Assembly: GCA_910587175.1 (NCBI GenBank)
Contig: CAJULH010000024.1
Location: 1 to 27,784 of the forward strand
From: Candidatus Gastranaerophilales bacterium
GTDB lineage: Bacteria > Cyanobacteriota > Vampirovibrionia > Gastranaerophilales > Gastranaerophilaceae
Length of the DNA: 27,784 nucleotides
Direction of reading: 5' to 3'
A program made the position numbers and the translations under genes. Of the stretch, positions 5,860 through 14,051 are shown one piece after another. The notes beneath the pieces are model-generated. The model did not search any database and had not been told where the DNA came from. It saw nothing but the letters and a program-made list of their open reading frames with translations. How positions within the stretch are numbered: the stretch's first letter is position 1; each line of letters begins with the position of its first letter.

Positions 5860-7809
5860 ATGAATATAGGTATTCAAAATAATAAAAACGTCAGTAGAAA
5901 CATTAACTATGCAAGACAAAATATGCAACGCCCCCCTGCATTGCATTCTGCAGATACAGTTTCATTTACTGCAATGAAAAAGAATGAATTTAAAGGGATA
6001 GATTTAGTTGTTGTAAACGCTTTCAGGGCGCCTGTTGAAAAATTTAACACTAATGAAGATTTTCAAAATTGGTGCAGTTTGAAGACTGATGAAATAAAAA
6101 ACAAAAATTTTGGCGGCAGACAGCCGGAGACTATTGAACAGAGAAAACACCTTTTAAAAGAATGGTCTGATTATGTTTTAGATAAAGATAGTGTATACAC
6201 AAATTCAATCGCACTTTTGATACTTGATGGCGTAACAAAAAATTTAAAAGAAAACAATGATAAATTGCCTCCTGTTTTAGACAGAAGGGTTTTGGCGGAT
6301 ACGATTGATGAAATTTATACAAGAAGCGCAGATAATAAAGCGCAGTTTAATTTTAATAAAATTTATCAGACGAAATTGATGAATTTTTATTTAGAAGATA
6401 CAAATGATATTAACACCGGCGAAACAAAAACAGGGTGGGTAAAAATTCCTTCATATAGCAATGATTCTGAAAATTTTGAAAGCAATGTAGACAGGTTAAA
6501 AATTCTATCTCACCCAAACTGGTGTACAAAAAGTTTTAATGCAAGACCCTATCTTCAAAAAGGAGATTTTCATGTTTATCTGGAAAACGGAAAACCAAAG
6601 ATAGGAATAAGGCTTGTTGATGATGAAATTGTTGAAATCCAGTGCGAAAAAAATAACGGGAAAATAGCCCTTGCATATATTGATGAAGTTCAAAAATATG
6701 TAGATGGGAATAATTTCCGGTTGAATGAAGCTTCAGCCAAAGAAATTGAAACTGCCGCAAAGGCAAAAATAGATTCCATAAAGATAAAAGCCGACTTAAA
6801 GGATGCAATAGAAACGAATGATGCTAAGGCAATATATAATTACTTTGGTATAGAAACGGAAGAGAACGACGATAAAACCCTGACAATTTCCTTTTATCGC
6901 CAGCCAAAAAATCTTACTTTTGAAGATTTAGGAATAGATGAGAACAAGATATTTGAAAATGTTAAAAAAATTAAACATTATGCAGATTTTAGAGGTTCGT
7001 CTTTGACAAATCTTGGCAAGCTTGAATATATAGGTGCAGATACAAGTTTTGCCTGTTCTAAAATTAGAAATTTGGGGAATCTAAAATACATAGGCGGCAA
7101 GGCAATATTTATGCTTTCCCAGATACAGAGTCTTGAAAATCTTGAATACATTGGCGGAGATGCAGAATTTAATAATTCAAAGATTAAAAATCTTGGAAAT
7201 TTAAAAGAAATCCATGGAGATGTAAATTTTGAAGATTCAGAAGTTGAAGATTTAAATATGCTTCAATATGTGGGCGGTAGTGTTAATCTGATGGAAAACT
7301 CCTTAATAACAAGCTTAAAGAATCTGCAAAAAATAGATGGAAGCTTAAATCTTTGCGATTCTGCCCTAAAAGACCTTGGCGAACTTGAATACATAGGACA
7401 AAACGTCAATTTTGATGATTCGGGTGTCAAAAATTTAAATAAACTTGCGCATATAGGCGGTACTGCATATTTCTTCCATTCAAATGTGGAAGATTTAGGA
7501 AACCTGAAATATATAGGAGAAGATGCAGTATTCAGGAGTTCAAAAATCACAAATCTTTCAAACCTTGAATATATAGGAAGAGATGCAGATTTCAGATATT
7601 CAAATGTGACAGAACTTGGTGCACTAAAGAGTATTGGCAGAAATATAGATATAAGGTATTCAAATTTCACCAAAAAGGATTTTGAAGGTATAGCAACAGA
7701 TAAAAATAAGATAATTGATAATGAAAATACAAATCCTGTGTTAAGAATGCTGAAAAATGTAATTGACATATTTAAACCGGTGACAATAAGAAACCGGCAA
7801 GAAAAATAA
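5860..7809 (+). CDS. LRR-like repeat protein with N-terminal VSFTA motif
   Basis: This is a 649-residue protein without a signal peptide or membrane helix. The N-terminus is Asn/Gln/Arg-rich and carries VSFTAMKK at residues 34-41. Residues ~45-345 form a globular region of unknown type; a recognisable stretch is HPNWCTKSFNARPYLQKGDF followed by beta-like segments. Residues 365-605 are twelve tandem units of 20 residues (one of 21) with the pattern L-x-x-L-x-x-I-G-G-x-a-x-F-x-x-S-x-I-x-x, for example LGNLKYIGEDAVFRSSKITN. This is a leucine-rich-repeat-like solenoid, probably a protein-binding surface. The C-terminal ~45 residues are basic. Such repeats often serve in host- or prey-interaction proteins; a role here is inference. 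It stands alone between nagA and a separately promoted gene. Confidence 0.8.
   Translation: MNIGIQNNKNVSRNINYARQNMQRPPALHSADTVSFTAMKKNEFKGIDLVVVNAFRAPVEKFNTNEDFQNWCSLKTDEIKNKNFGGRQPETIEQRKHLLKEWSDYVLDKDSVYTNSIALLILDGVTKNLKENNDKLPPVLDRRVLADTIDEIYTRSADNKAQFNFNKIYQTKLMNFYLEDTNDINTGETKTGWVKIPSYSNDSENFESNVDRLKILSHPNWCTKSFNARPYLQKGDFHVYLENGKPKIGIRLVDDEIVEIQCEKNNGKIALAYIDEVQKYVDGNNFRLNEASAKEIETAAKAKIDSIKIKADLKDAIETNDAKAIYNYFGIETEENDDKTLTISFYRQPKNLTFEDLGIDENKIFENVKKIKHYADFRGSSLTNLGKLEYIGADTSFACSKIRNLGNLKYIGGKAIFMLSQIQSLENLEYIGGDAEFNNSKIKNLGNLKEIHGDVNFEDSEVEDLNMLQYVGGSVNLMENSLITSLKNLQKIDGSLNLCDSALKDLGELEYIGQNVNFDDSGVKNLNKLAHIGGTAYFFHSNVEDLGNLKYIGEDAVFRSSKITNLSNLEYIGRDADFRYSNVTELGALKSIGRNIDIRYSNFTKKDFEGIATDKNKIIDNENTNPVLRMLKNVIDIFKPVTIRNRQEK
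6952..7674 (+). repeat. Twelve tandem 20-codon LRR-like units
   Basis: Units begin at residues 365, 385, 405, 425, 445, 465, 486, 506, 526, 546, 566 and 586 of the encoded protein. The only length deviation is one extra residue in the unit starting at 465 (GGSVNLMENSLITS). Consensus positions are L1, L4, I7, G8, F13, S16 and I/V18. The first unit is degenerate. Confidence 0.85.
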
Positions 7810-7885
7810 AATAATAAAATAATTAGTTAACATTTTAATTTACTCTAAAATATACATGCAATTAGTGTAATTTTACCCTGTTTTA

Positions 7886-7894
7886 TGCTAGAAT
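7886..7894 (+). promoter_or_regulatory. Extended -10 promoter element TGCTAGAAT
   Basis: TGCTAGAAT (TG-n-TAGAAT) lies 28 nt upstream of ATG 7923. No convincing -35 is present, as is usual for extended -10 promoters. The same nonamer recurs at 13648-13656 and 26597-26605, and as TGCTAAAAT at 27696-27704. Confidence 0.5.
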
Positions 7895-7922
7895 GTTCTT
7901 GTTATTAAGGAGTTTATATAAA

Positions 7923-8504
7923 ATGTTTCATATGGAATATAAAAAAATATATACGGTTATGTTTTCTGCAATACTTTCTTTGTGTATTGCTTTTCAATGC
8001 AGTGTGTCTTTTGCAAAAGATAATGTGCAGGTTAAAGATAAAAAGCCTGCAGAAAACTGCAAAGTTATAAAAGAAACACCAAAGGCAAAGGAAACACCTT
8101 CTGCTTTGGAAGTACAGCAGACAAATGTTACATTTGCAAAGCCTCTGCAGGTTGTACAAAATCCTGAGTATTTTTTAAATCAGGATATTAAAATGAATGC
8201 GACCTTTGATAAATTTTCAACATTGGGGCTTGATTATAAAAAGGCATTAAGAGAAACCAAAGATTATATAGGCTTTTTAATCCAAAGGGATGACGTACAG
8301 GATCATAATATTCCGCTTTCAGAGATGAAATTATTTCTAAAGAGGGATTATGCGGAAAGTTTTATTGATTTAGACACAGGCGACAGGATTGAAATTACAG
8401 GTAAGGTGTTTTCAAATGCGCTTGGCGATCCCTGGATTGATGTGAATAAAATAGTTGTTTTAAAGAAAGCAAAAGCTGAAGAAAATACAAAAGACAAAAA
8501 ATAA
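7923..8504 (+). CDS. Exported small protein with possible OB-fold domain
   Basis: This is a 193-residue protein. ATG 7923 is preceded by AAGGAG at 10 nt. The N-terminus has a basic start (EYKKIY), a hydrophobic core (TVMFSAILSLCIAF) and a cleavage-like end (SVSFAKD), so it is probably Sec-exported; no clear lipobox is present. A Lys/Pro/Glu-rich linker follows to about residue 70. The remaining ~115 residues (NPEYFLNQDIKMNATFDKF; DTGDRIEITGKVFSNALGD; PWIDVNKIVVLKK) have the strand pattern of small OB-fold domains, with DRIEITGKV and WIDVNKIV as the last two strands. The function is unknown. It ends 64 nt before the GH57-like gene on the same strand, and the two may be co-transcribed. Confidence 0.7.
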   Translation: MFHMEYKKIYTVMFSAILSLCIAFQCSVSFAKDNVQVKDKKPAENCKVIKETPKAKETPSALEVQQTNVTFAKPLQVVQNPEYFLNQDIKMNATFDKFSTLGLDYKKALRETKDYIGFLIQRDDVQDHNIPLSEMKLFLKRDYAESFIDLDTGDRIEITGKVFSNALGDPWIDVNKIVVLKKAKAEENTKDKK

Positions 8505-8568
8505 CCCGTTTTATAAGCTATTTTAAACAGGTTTACCGGTCTAGTTTTAAGAATGAGGTATTTAAGGT

Positions 8569-11085
8569 TTGACATTTAAAAAATATTTAACCATCCATGG
8601 ACATTTTTATCAGCCGCCAAGGGAGAACCCCTGGCTTGAGGAAATTGAAATTCAGGATTCGGCAAGACCTTTTCATGACTGGAATGAAAGGGTTTCAAGC
8701 GAATGCTACGAACCAAATTCTGTTTCAAGGATTGTGGATGATAAAAACAGAATTCTTGATATTGTAAACAATTATCAGAATATGAGCTTTAATATTGGTC
8801 CTACGCTTCTTTCCTGGATGGAAAAATACGCTCCCTGTTCATACAGGAGGATAATTAATGCGGATAAAAATTCCATAGAGCTTTATGGCGGGCATGGCTG
8901 CGCTATAGCACAGGTTTATAACCATATAATTATGCCGCTTGCAAATACAAACGATAAATATACACAAGCCATTTGGGGTATTCGTGATTTTCAAAAGAGG
9001 TTTGGCAGAATGCCTGAAGGCATCTGGCTTGCAGAAACAGCTGTAGATGCCCAGACACTTGAAGTATTGATAGATTTAGGGATAAGATACACCATTCTTT
9101 CTCCATTTCAGGCACAGTGTGTAAGGAAGATGGATTCAGAAAATCCTAATGACTGGCATGATGTAAGCTGGGGCTCTATTGACCCTTCGCAACCATACAG
9201 ATACTATGTTGAGGGTTCTGACAAGAAAAAATTTATTGATTTATTCTTTTATGACGGCGCTATTTCAAAATCTGTCGCATTTGATTTTCTTTTAACCGAC
9301 GGTGAAAAATTTGCCAGAAGACTGTTGGACGGATACTCCGAAAGCCGCCAGAGAACGCAGCTTGTAAATATTGCAACAGACGGAGAGAGCTACGGGCATC
9401 ATACAAAATTTGGCGATATGGCGTTATCCTATGTTCTTGGCGTAAAAGCAAAAGATTTGGGTTTTGAAATTACAAACTACGGTCAATACCTTGAAATGTA
9501 TCCGCCGGAATACGAAGTGGATATTAAGCCCGTTTCTTCCTGGAGCTGTTCTCATGGGGTTGAAAGATGGAAAGATGACTGCGGCTGCAATACAGGTGCG
9601 CAGCCGGGTTGGAATCAGAAATGGAGAAAGCCTTTAAGAGACGCCTTGGATTATCTTCGGGATGAACTGATAAAGCTTTGCTCTGCAGAAGGAGCAAAAT
9701 ACTATAAAGATTTTTGGGATGCGAGAAATAAATATATAGATGTCATTTTAGACAGATCTGAAGAGTCTGTTAATAAATTTTTAAAAGAAAACTGCATTTC
9801 AGGCTTTAAGGCAAAAGACAGAACAAAAGCATTGAAGCTTATGGAGATTCAGCGTTTTTGCATGTTGATGTACACAAGCTGCGGTTGGTTTTTTGCTGAA
9901 ATTTCCGGTATTGAAACCGTGCAGATTATGAAATATGCTGCCCGCGCTATTCAGCTTGCCGGGGCTTTTTCAAATGCAAATTTTGAGGAGAAATTTTTAA
10001 ATATCCTCTCAAAAGCAAAGAGCAATATAGAAGAATACGGCAATGGTAAAAATATTTACGAAAGGTTTGTAAAGCCTTCCGTTGTTTGCATAGAGCAAAT
10101 TGTCTGCCACTGGGCTATTTCATCTTTGTATTCTGATTTGGCTGATTTGGATGAAATTTATTGCTACAAAATTAAAAAAGTAAATTATAAGGTGGTAAAA
10201 AACGGGCACGCAGAGCTTGCTTTGGGCAGAATTGAGGTAACATCAAAAATCACCCTTGAAAAATGGGATATGGGTTTTGCTCTGTTAAAGACGCCGGATA
10301 GTGAATTTTACTGTGCTGCTAAAGAATGCAAGCCGGATGAAGATTTATCAGAAGGAAGAAAACTCATTATAAATACATTTATGTCAAATGTTATGCTTGA
10401 AACCCTTAAAGCTTTTGAGGAACAGTATTCTGCAAAATTCTACCGTCTGAAAGATGTTTTGATTGATAAAAGAAAGACTATACTTGATAACGTTTTGAAA
10501 TCAAGACTTACAAGAGTTGCAAATACATATGAAGAGCTTTTTGAAGAACTAAAAGTGCCTGTGGCACATCTTGCAAATCTGGGTATGGATATTCCTGATG
10601 CATTCAGGGTTTCCGCCAAATTTTGTCTTATCAAAAATCTGCAGGAAATATTAACTCATATTCATGACTTTAGGAATGAAGAATTTTTAGCCCAGGTTAA
10701 AAAGATTAAGGAAGGTGCTGATAAATTCTTTGTGAATTTAAATAAGTCAAATTCGGGCGTGATTCTGGCAAAAAAACTTCAGTCTTTAATAGATGAATTG
10801 TCGCAAACTATGGATTTAAAGGTAGCAGATGAAATTTTTGCCATATTTGATGTTATTGATATTTTACAGTTAAATGTTGAAATTAAAGTGGCTCAAAATA
10901 TATATTTTGAAAAAATTTACAGTAAAATTAATATTTTGGTTGAACATCTGGAGTTGTCCAAAACAAAGGATGAAGACAGGCAAATTGCGCTGACGCTTTT
11001 GGAGGTGGGTAAAAAACTAAATATAAATACCGATTTTTACCGTCCGCACATAGACAAAGCAAGCCTTCCCTTTAGGAGTGCGTAA
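8569..11085 (+). CDS. Glycoside hydrolase family 57-type protein (DUF3536)
   Basis: This 838-residue protein starts with TTG at 8569, supported by GAGG at 10 nt; no ATG lies before the first conserved motif. GH57 enzymes cleave or transfer alpha-glucans. Motifs are IHGHFYQPPREN (residues 9-20, the family's H-x-H-Q-P motif), PEGIWLAETAVD (149-160, E156 in the nucleophile position), ILSPFQAQ, and IATDGESYGHH (268-278, with D271 in the acid/base region). The opening block with W-x-E-R-V-x-x-E-C-Y is typical of the DUF3536 subgroup. The C-terminal ~400 residues are a helical domain of unknown role, also characteristic of this subgroup. It has no signal peptide, so it is probably cytoplasmic and may act on a storage or cell-envelope glucan. 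Substrate unknown. Confidence 0.88.
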   Translation: MTFKKYLTIHGHFYQPPRENPWLEEIEIQDSARPFHDWNERVSSECYEPNSVSRIVDDKNRILDIVNNYQNMSFNIGPTLLSWMEKYAPCSYRRIINADKNSIELYGGHGCAIAQVYNHIIMPLANTNDKYTQAIWGIRDFQKRFGRMPEGIWLAETAVDAQTLEVLIDLGIRYTILSPFQAQCVRKMDSENPNDWHDVSWGSIDPSQPYRYYVEGSDKKKFIDLFFYDGAISKSVAFDFLLTDGEKFARRLLDGYSESRQRTQLVNIATDGESYGHHTKFGDMALSYVLGVKAKDLGFEITNYGQYLEMYPPEYEVDIKPVSSWSCSHGVERWKDDCGCNTGAQPGWNQKWRKPLRDALDYLRDELIKLCSAEGAKYYKDFWDARNKYIDVILDRSEESVNKFLKENCISGFKAKDRTKALKLMEIQRFCMLMYTSCGWFFAEISGIETVQIMKYAARAIQLAGAFSNANFEEKFLNILSKAKSNIEEYGNGKNIYERFVKPSVVCIEQIVCHWAISSLYSDLADLDEIYCYKIKKVNYKVVKNGHAELALGRIEVTSKITLEKWDMGFALLKTPDSEFYCAAKECKPDEDLSEGRKLIINTFMSNVMLETLKAFEEQYSAKFYRLKDVLIDKRKTILDNVLKSRLTRVANTYEELFEELKVPVAHLANLGMDIPDAFRVSAKFCLIKNLQEILTHIHDFRNEEFLAQVKKIKEGADKFFVNLNKSNSGVILAKKLQSLIDELSQTMDLKVADEIFAIFDVIDILQLNVEIKVAQNIYFEKIYSKINILVEHLELSKTKDEDRQIALTLLEVGKKLNINTDFYRPHIDKASLPFRSA

Positions 11086-11105
11086 ATATTAGGCAAACAA
11101 GCCGG

Positions 11106-11726
11106 TTATCCTCTGCACAAAACCTCTAAGCCTTCGTAATCAAAAAGATTTTTAACTTTGGCGTTTGTCATTGTGTTGTCGTATAAAAACATTGCTCCTA
11201 AAATAGCTTCCAGGCTTGAAGCAGGAAGCATGTTTTCAGGCAGTTCATCAAAACCGAATTTTATCTTTAAGGCGCTTTGCAAACTTTTGCAATCCAGGGA
11301 TGTCCTTAAAAGATAGTGTGCTGAAAGTCCGTAGCTTTGTCTTAGGAGGTTTACATCAAATCTGGAAATCTTTACCCCTTTTTCTTTTAGTTTCAAGAAA
11401 ATGTCTGCGCATCTGTCAGAAAGTCTGTTTGTCCAGTTATACCTGTTTATTTCAAAATTTTCATTCATCATTTTATAATTTTTACAGTGAATGCGCCACT
11501 TTCCTTCTAAAAGTGTATTATCGTGCGGTATAGAGACTGTTATCTGCGCATTTTTTGCATATGGACTTTGCTCTAAAAAAAGCTCAATATCTGATGTAAA
11601 ATAAAGCTTGTCTAAAAGTACTATTTTTCTGTTTCTGTCTATAATGCAGACAGAGCTGTCATTATTTTGCGTATTTGCAAGAGATATTCCTATGAAAAAA
11701 AATTCTTTACTTGACACATTGCCCAT
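11106..11726 (-). CDS. RNase H-fold-like (DUF429-like) protein, function unknown
   Basis: This 206-residue protein starts at ATG 11726 (MGNVSSKEFFFIGISLANTQ). An ATG 69 nt upstream in frame is rejected because the promoter lies between them. The first strands (FFFIGISLANT; SVCIIDRNRKIVLLD), the segment ITVSIPHDNTLLEGKWRIHC and the C-terminal helix ASSLEAILGAMFLY follow the order seen in DUF429 and related RNase H-fold proteins (G-x-D..., ...I-D-A-P-L-x-L-P..., ...D-A-x-x-A...). In place of the usual acidic positions there is Ser (GIS) and Glu (SLEA), so nuclease activity is doubtful. No neighbour suggests a role; it is convergent with the GH57 gene, 20 nt away. The fold call is tentative. Confidence 0.6.
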   Translation of the reverse strand: MGNVSSKEFFFIGISLANTQNNDSSVCIIDRNRKIVLLDKLYFTSDIELFLEQSPYAKNAQITVSIPHDNTLLEGKWRIHCKNYKMMNENFEINRYNWTNRLSDRCADIFLKLKEKGVKISRFDVNLLRQSYGLSAHYLLRTSLDCKSLQSALKIKFGFDELPENMLPASSLEAILGAMFLYDNTMTNAKVKNLFDYEGLEVLCRG

Positions 11727-11733
11727 AATCAAG

Positions 11734-11762
11734 AGTATAATTGTATTATAATTATTTTGCAA
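11734..11762 (-). promoter_or_regulatory. Promoter of the DUF429-like gene; leaderless start predicted
   Basis: On the minus strand TTGCAA (11762-11757), a 17-nt spacer and TATACT (11739-11734) form a good sigma70-type promoter. Seven nt separate TATACT from ATG 11726, so the transcript would start at or next to the start codon. The -35 lies in an exact inverted repeat, TTTTGCAA (11755-11762) and TTGCAAAA (11770-11777), which could be an operator. Confidence 0.55.
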
Positions 11763-11810
11763 CTGCATTTTGCAAAATAAACATGTGAGTGTCAATTTAA
11801 GGATAGAATT

Positions 11811-13613
11811 TTGTTTTTAAAAATATTTTTTCAATTCATTAAAGAATTTGGAGAAGGTTTTATACTAAAAATTTTCTTTATTGCTTTGTTTTCGCTTTTT
11901 ATGGGATTGTTTGAATTTTTAGGGCTTGCTTTGATTTTTCCATTTGTGATGCTTTTGTCCGGAAACAGCAGTCTTTTAAATCTGCCGGTGTTGAATTCCC
12001 TGTCTTCTTCCATGAATTTTTCAAGTGATATAAAAGCTTTTGCCTTTATTCTTTGCGGGGCAATAGTTTTGATCTATATCTTAAAAGACATTCTTATGAT
12101 TTTATGTACGACTTATCAAAATCAGGTCATTGCCGACTGGCAGGCAGATATATACGCAAAAACCCTGAAAAATCTTTTTTCCTGTCCTTATTTAAAATTA
12201 AATAAAATTCCATACGGGGATAAAAGTTCCCTCCTTGGCGGAACCCTTACTACGAGTGTGCTTGGTTTTGCGCATAAAGTTATTTTACTTTTTTCAAACA
12301 GCATAATTGCTTTTTGCATACTTGCATTTCTTTTCTATAAATTTGCACTTCCTGCCTTTGTTGCGGCAGTATTTTTATGTGTGTTTGTTTATTTGGAACA
12401 GTTATTTTTTAAACAGCGTGCCAAAAAGTACGGCGCTGCGCAACTTGCTGTTTCAAAGGAACTGGGAAGTCTTTTTCAGTATACAATGCGCGGCATTAAG
12501 GAGATAAAAGTTTCTGAAAGCAAAGATTTTTTCTATGAAAACATTTTAAAGCATTATAAAAAGATGAATTATTATTCTAAACTTTTAAATTCAAATGGTA
12601 CATATCCTGTTTTTGTAACAGAAATTGGTATCATTATATCCTTTGGTATTTTGGCAGGGCTTATTTTCTACCTTCAAAATACAAGTTCCGATTACCTTGT
12701 TTCGTCTCTTGCTGTTGTGGCGGCTGTAGTTTTAAGGCTTGTGCCGAATTTAAACAAAGTGCAGTTTTCAATGTATTCCATAAACCAGTCAAGAAGTTAT
12801 ATTAATTGGTTTATGAAAACATCCCGCGATATAAAATCCTGGGTCATAGAAGAGCCTGAATGTGCTGACATTCCTTTTGAAGACAGCATTTCTCTTTGTG
12901 ATGTTAATTTTGCATATTCTGATAAGCGTACTTCAAAAGATGAAAACAGTTTTTCCCTGCATGATGTGAATCTTGAAATTAAAAAAGGTGAATTTATAGG
13001 AATTGTAGGGCTTTCAGGCTCCGGAAAAACCACCCTTATGGATATATTATCCGGGTTAAATCTTCCTGACTGCGGAAAGTTTTTTGTGGATAATATTGAA
13101 ATTACAAAAGACAACAGAAGAGCCTGGTACAGGCATATTGCAATATTGCCGCAGGAATTCTTTTTAATGCCGCTTTCCGTGCTTCAAAATGTAACATTTG
13201 GCGAGAAGCCTGAAAATATTGATAAAGAAAGGGTGATTTGGGCACTTAAAAAGGCAGATATTTATGAATATACAAAAGATTTAGAAAAAGTTCCGGAATT
13301 ATCCCATGGGCAGATGCACCGTCTTGCTCTTGCGCGCGCATTTTATAGAAATGCTGACATTCTTTTTCTGGACGAAGCTACAGCTTCTCTTGATTTGGAG
13401 ACTGAAGACAGGGTTTCAAAATCTATAGCAAAATTAAAAGGCGAAAAAACGGTAATAGCTATTGCTCACAGACTTTCTACTTTAAAAGAGTGCGATGCGC
13501 TTTTATATATGAAGGATGGAAGAATTGTTGACAAGGGTACATTTAAAGAATTGAAGGAAAAATATCCTGATTTTGAAAATATGCTTGAATTATCAACATT
13601 TACCATAGTGTAG
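11811..13613 (+). CDS. ABC exporter, fused permease-ATPase (MsbA/PglK-like)
   Basis: This is a 600-residue half-transporter that works as a dimer in the inner membrane. It starts at TTG 11811, with AAGGA 7 nt upstream. Residues ~1-320 form a transmembrane domain with about six helices, the first near IALFSLFMGLFEFLGLALIF. The ATPase domain shows Walker A (GLSGSGKTTL), Q-loop (ILPQEFFLMP), signature LSHGQ instead of LSGGQ, Walker B with D-loop (ILFLDEATASLD), and H-loop (AIAHRLSTL). The overall type resembles lipid A or lipid-linked oligosaccharide flippases. The substrate cannot be told from sequence; adjacent genes give no glycan pathway. The 94-residue membrane protein downstream has its own promoter. 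Confidence 0.88.
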   Translation: MFLKIFFQFIKEFGEGFILKIFFIALFSLFMGLFEFLGLALIFPFVMLLSGNSSLLNLPVLNSLSSSMNFSSDIKAFAFILCGAIVLIYILKDILMILCTTYQNQVIADWQADIYAKTLKNLFSCPYLKLNKIPYGDKSSLLGGTLTTSVLGFAHKVILLFSNSIIAFCILAFLFYKFALPAFVAAVFLCVFVYLEQLFFKQRAKKYGAAQLAVSKELGSLFQYTMRGIKEIKVSESKDFFYENILKHYKKMNYYSKLLNSNGTYPVFVTEIGIIISFGILAGLIFYLQNTSSDYLVSSLAVVAAVVLRLVPNLNKVQFSMYSINQSRSYINWFMKTSRDIKSWVIEEPECADIPFEDSISLCDVNFAYSDKRTSKDENSFSLHDVNLEIKKGEFIGIVGLSGSGKTTLMDILSGLNLPDCGKFFVDNIEITKDNRRAWYRHIAILPQEFFLMPLSVLQNVTFGEKPENIDKERVIWALKKADIYEYTKDLEKVPELSHGQMHRLALARAFYRNADILFLDEATASLDLETEDRVSKSIAKLKGEKTVIAIAHRLSTLKECDALLYMKDGRIVDKGTFKELKEKYPDFENMLELSTFTIV

Positions 13614-13628
13614 TTTTATTTGTATTAA

Positions 13629-13656
13629 TTGTAAAAGCCTTTTGTTGTGCTAGAAT
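13629..13656 (+). promoter_or_regulatory. Promoter with extended -10 TGCTAGAAT
   Basis: TTGTAA (13629-13634), a 16-nt spacer and TAGAAT (13651-13656) preceded by TG. It lies just after the ABC exporter stop and 33 nt before ATG 13690, giving the small membrane protein an independent promoter. Confidence 0.55.
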
Positions 13657-13689
13657 AAAAACTGTACCTATCTTTTAAAAGAATTATTT

Positions 13690-13974
13690 ATGTCAAAAAT
13701 AGCAAAAATACAGAAAATTTTATTCTCAATTGGTTCCATAGCGCTGGCTCTGGCTGTGCTTTCGGTTACAATCCTGCCTTTTCTTGTAAACCACTTCATG
13801 ATGGGCACTTATATTCCGGTTTTATATTTTAAAATCATCTCCGGTATTTTTTATTTTGTGGCTCTTTTGGCATATGTGTTTTCATCACGCTATTCCAATA
13901 TGCAAATAAACTGGATATTGATTACCTTTGCATATTTTATTTTATTTCAGATTTTGGCAAAGATGATGTCATAA
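13690..13974 (+). CDS. Small membrane protein, about three transmembrane helices
   Basis: This 94-residue protein is unrecognised. Hydrophobic segments lie at residues ~8-34 (ILFSIGSIALALAVLSVTIL), ~42-64 (YIPVLYFKIISGIFYFVALL) and ~72-92 (INWILITFAYFILFQILAKM), with a basic N-terminus (KIAKIQK), which suggests a three-pass inner-membrane protein. The Shine-Dalgarno is weak (AAAAGAA). It has its own promoter and is followed by a strong terminator, so it is probably monocistronic. No function can be proposed. Confidence 0.7.
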   Translation: MSKIAKIQKILFSIGSIALALAVLSVTILPFLVNHFMMGTYIPVLYFKIISGIFYFVALLAYVFSSRYSNMQINWILITFAYFILFQILAKMMS

Positions 13975-14003
13975 TAGTGTGTTTATAGATTATAAATTAA
14001 AAC

Positions 14004-14038
14004 AAAAACAGCCCCAAGAGAATATCAGGGCTGTTTTT
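14004..14038. terminator. Bidirectional terminator
   Basis: AAAAACAGCCC (14004-14014) and GGGCTGTTTTT (14028-14038) are exact complements with a 13-nt loop and A/T-runs on both sides. It serves the plus-strand gene ending at 13974 and the minus-strand gene ending at 14052. Confidence 0.9.
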
Positions 14039-14051
14039 TCTATTTATCCGT

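Noticed and set aside
6952..7674. Considered whether the periodic DNA could be a CRISPR-like or satellite array
   Set aside because: The repetition is at protein level, in frame, with divergent nucleotides and no spacers.
7263..7769. Minus-strand 168-codon frame opposite the LRR repeats
   Set aside because: It mirrors the repeat periodicity of the sense gene and has no start signal.
7777..7797. CCGGT ... ACCGG inverted repeat at the 3' end of the LRR-like gene
   Set aside because: Only 5 bp, inside coding sequence, with no T-tract after it.
8503..8532. Possible terminator after the exported protein (AACCCGTTT ... AAACAGGTT)
   Set aside because: One mismatch, a long loop and no T-run; too weak to call.
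11727..11795. In-frame extension of the DUF429-like gene to ATG 11795
   Set aside because: The best promoter (TTGCAA-17-TATACT) lies inside this stretch, and the residues look like translated spacer.
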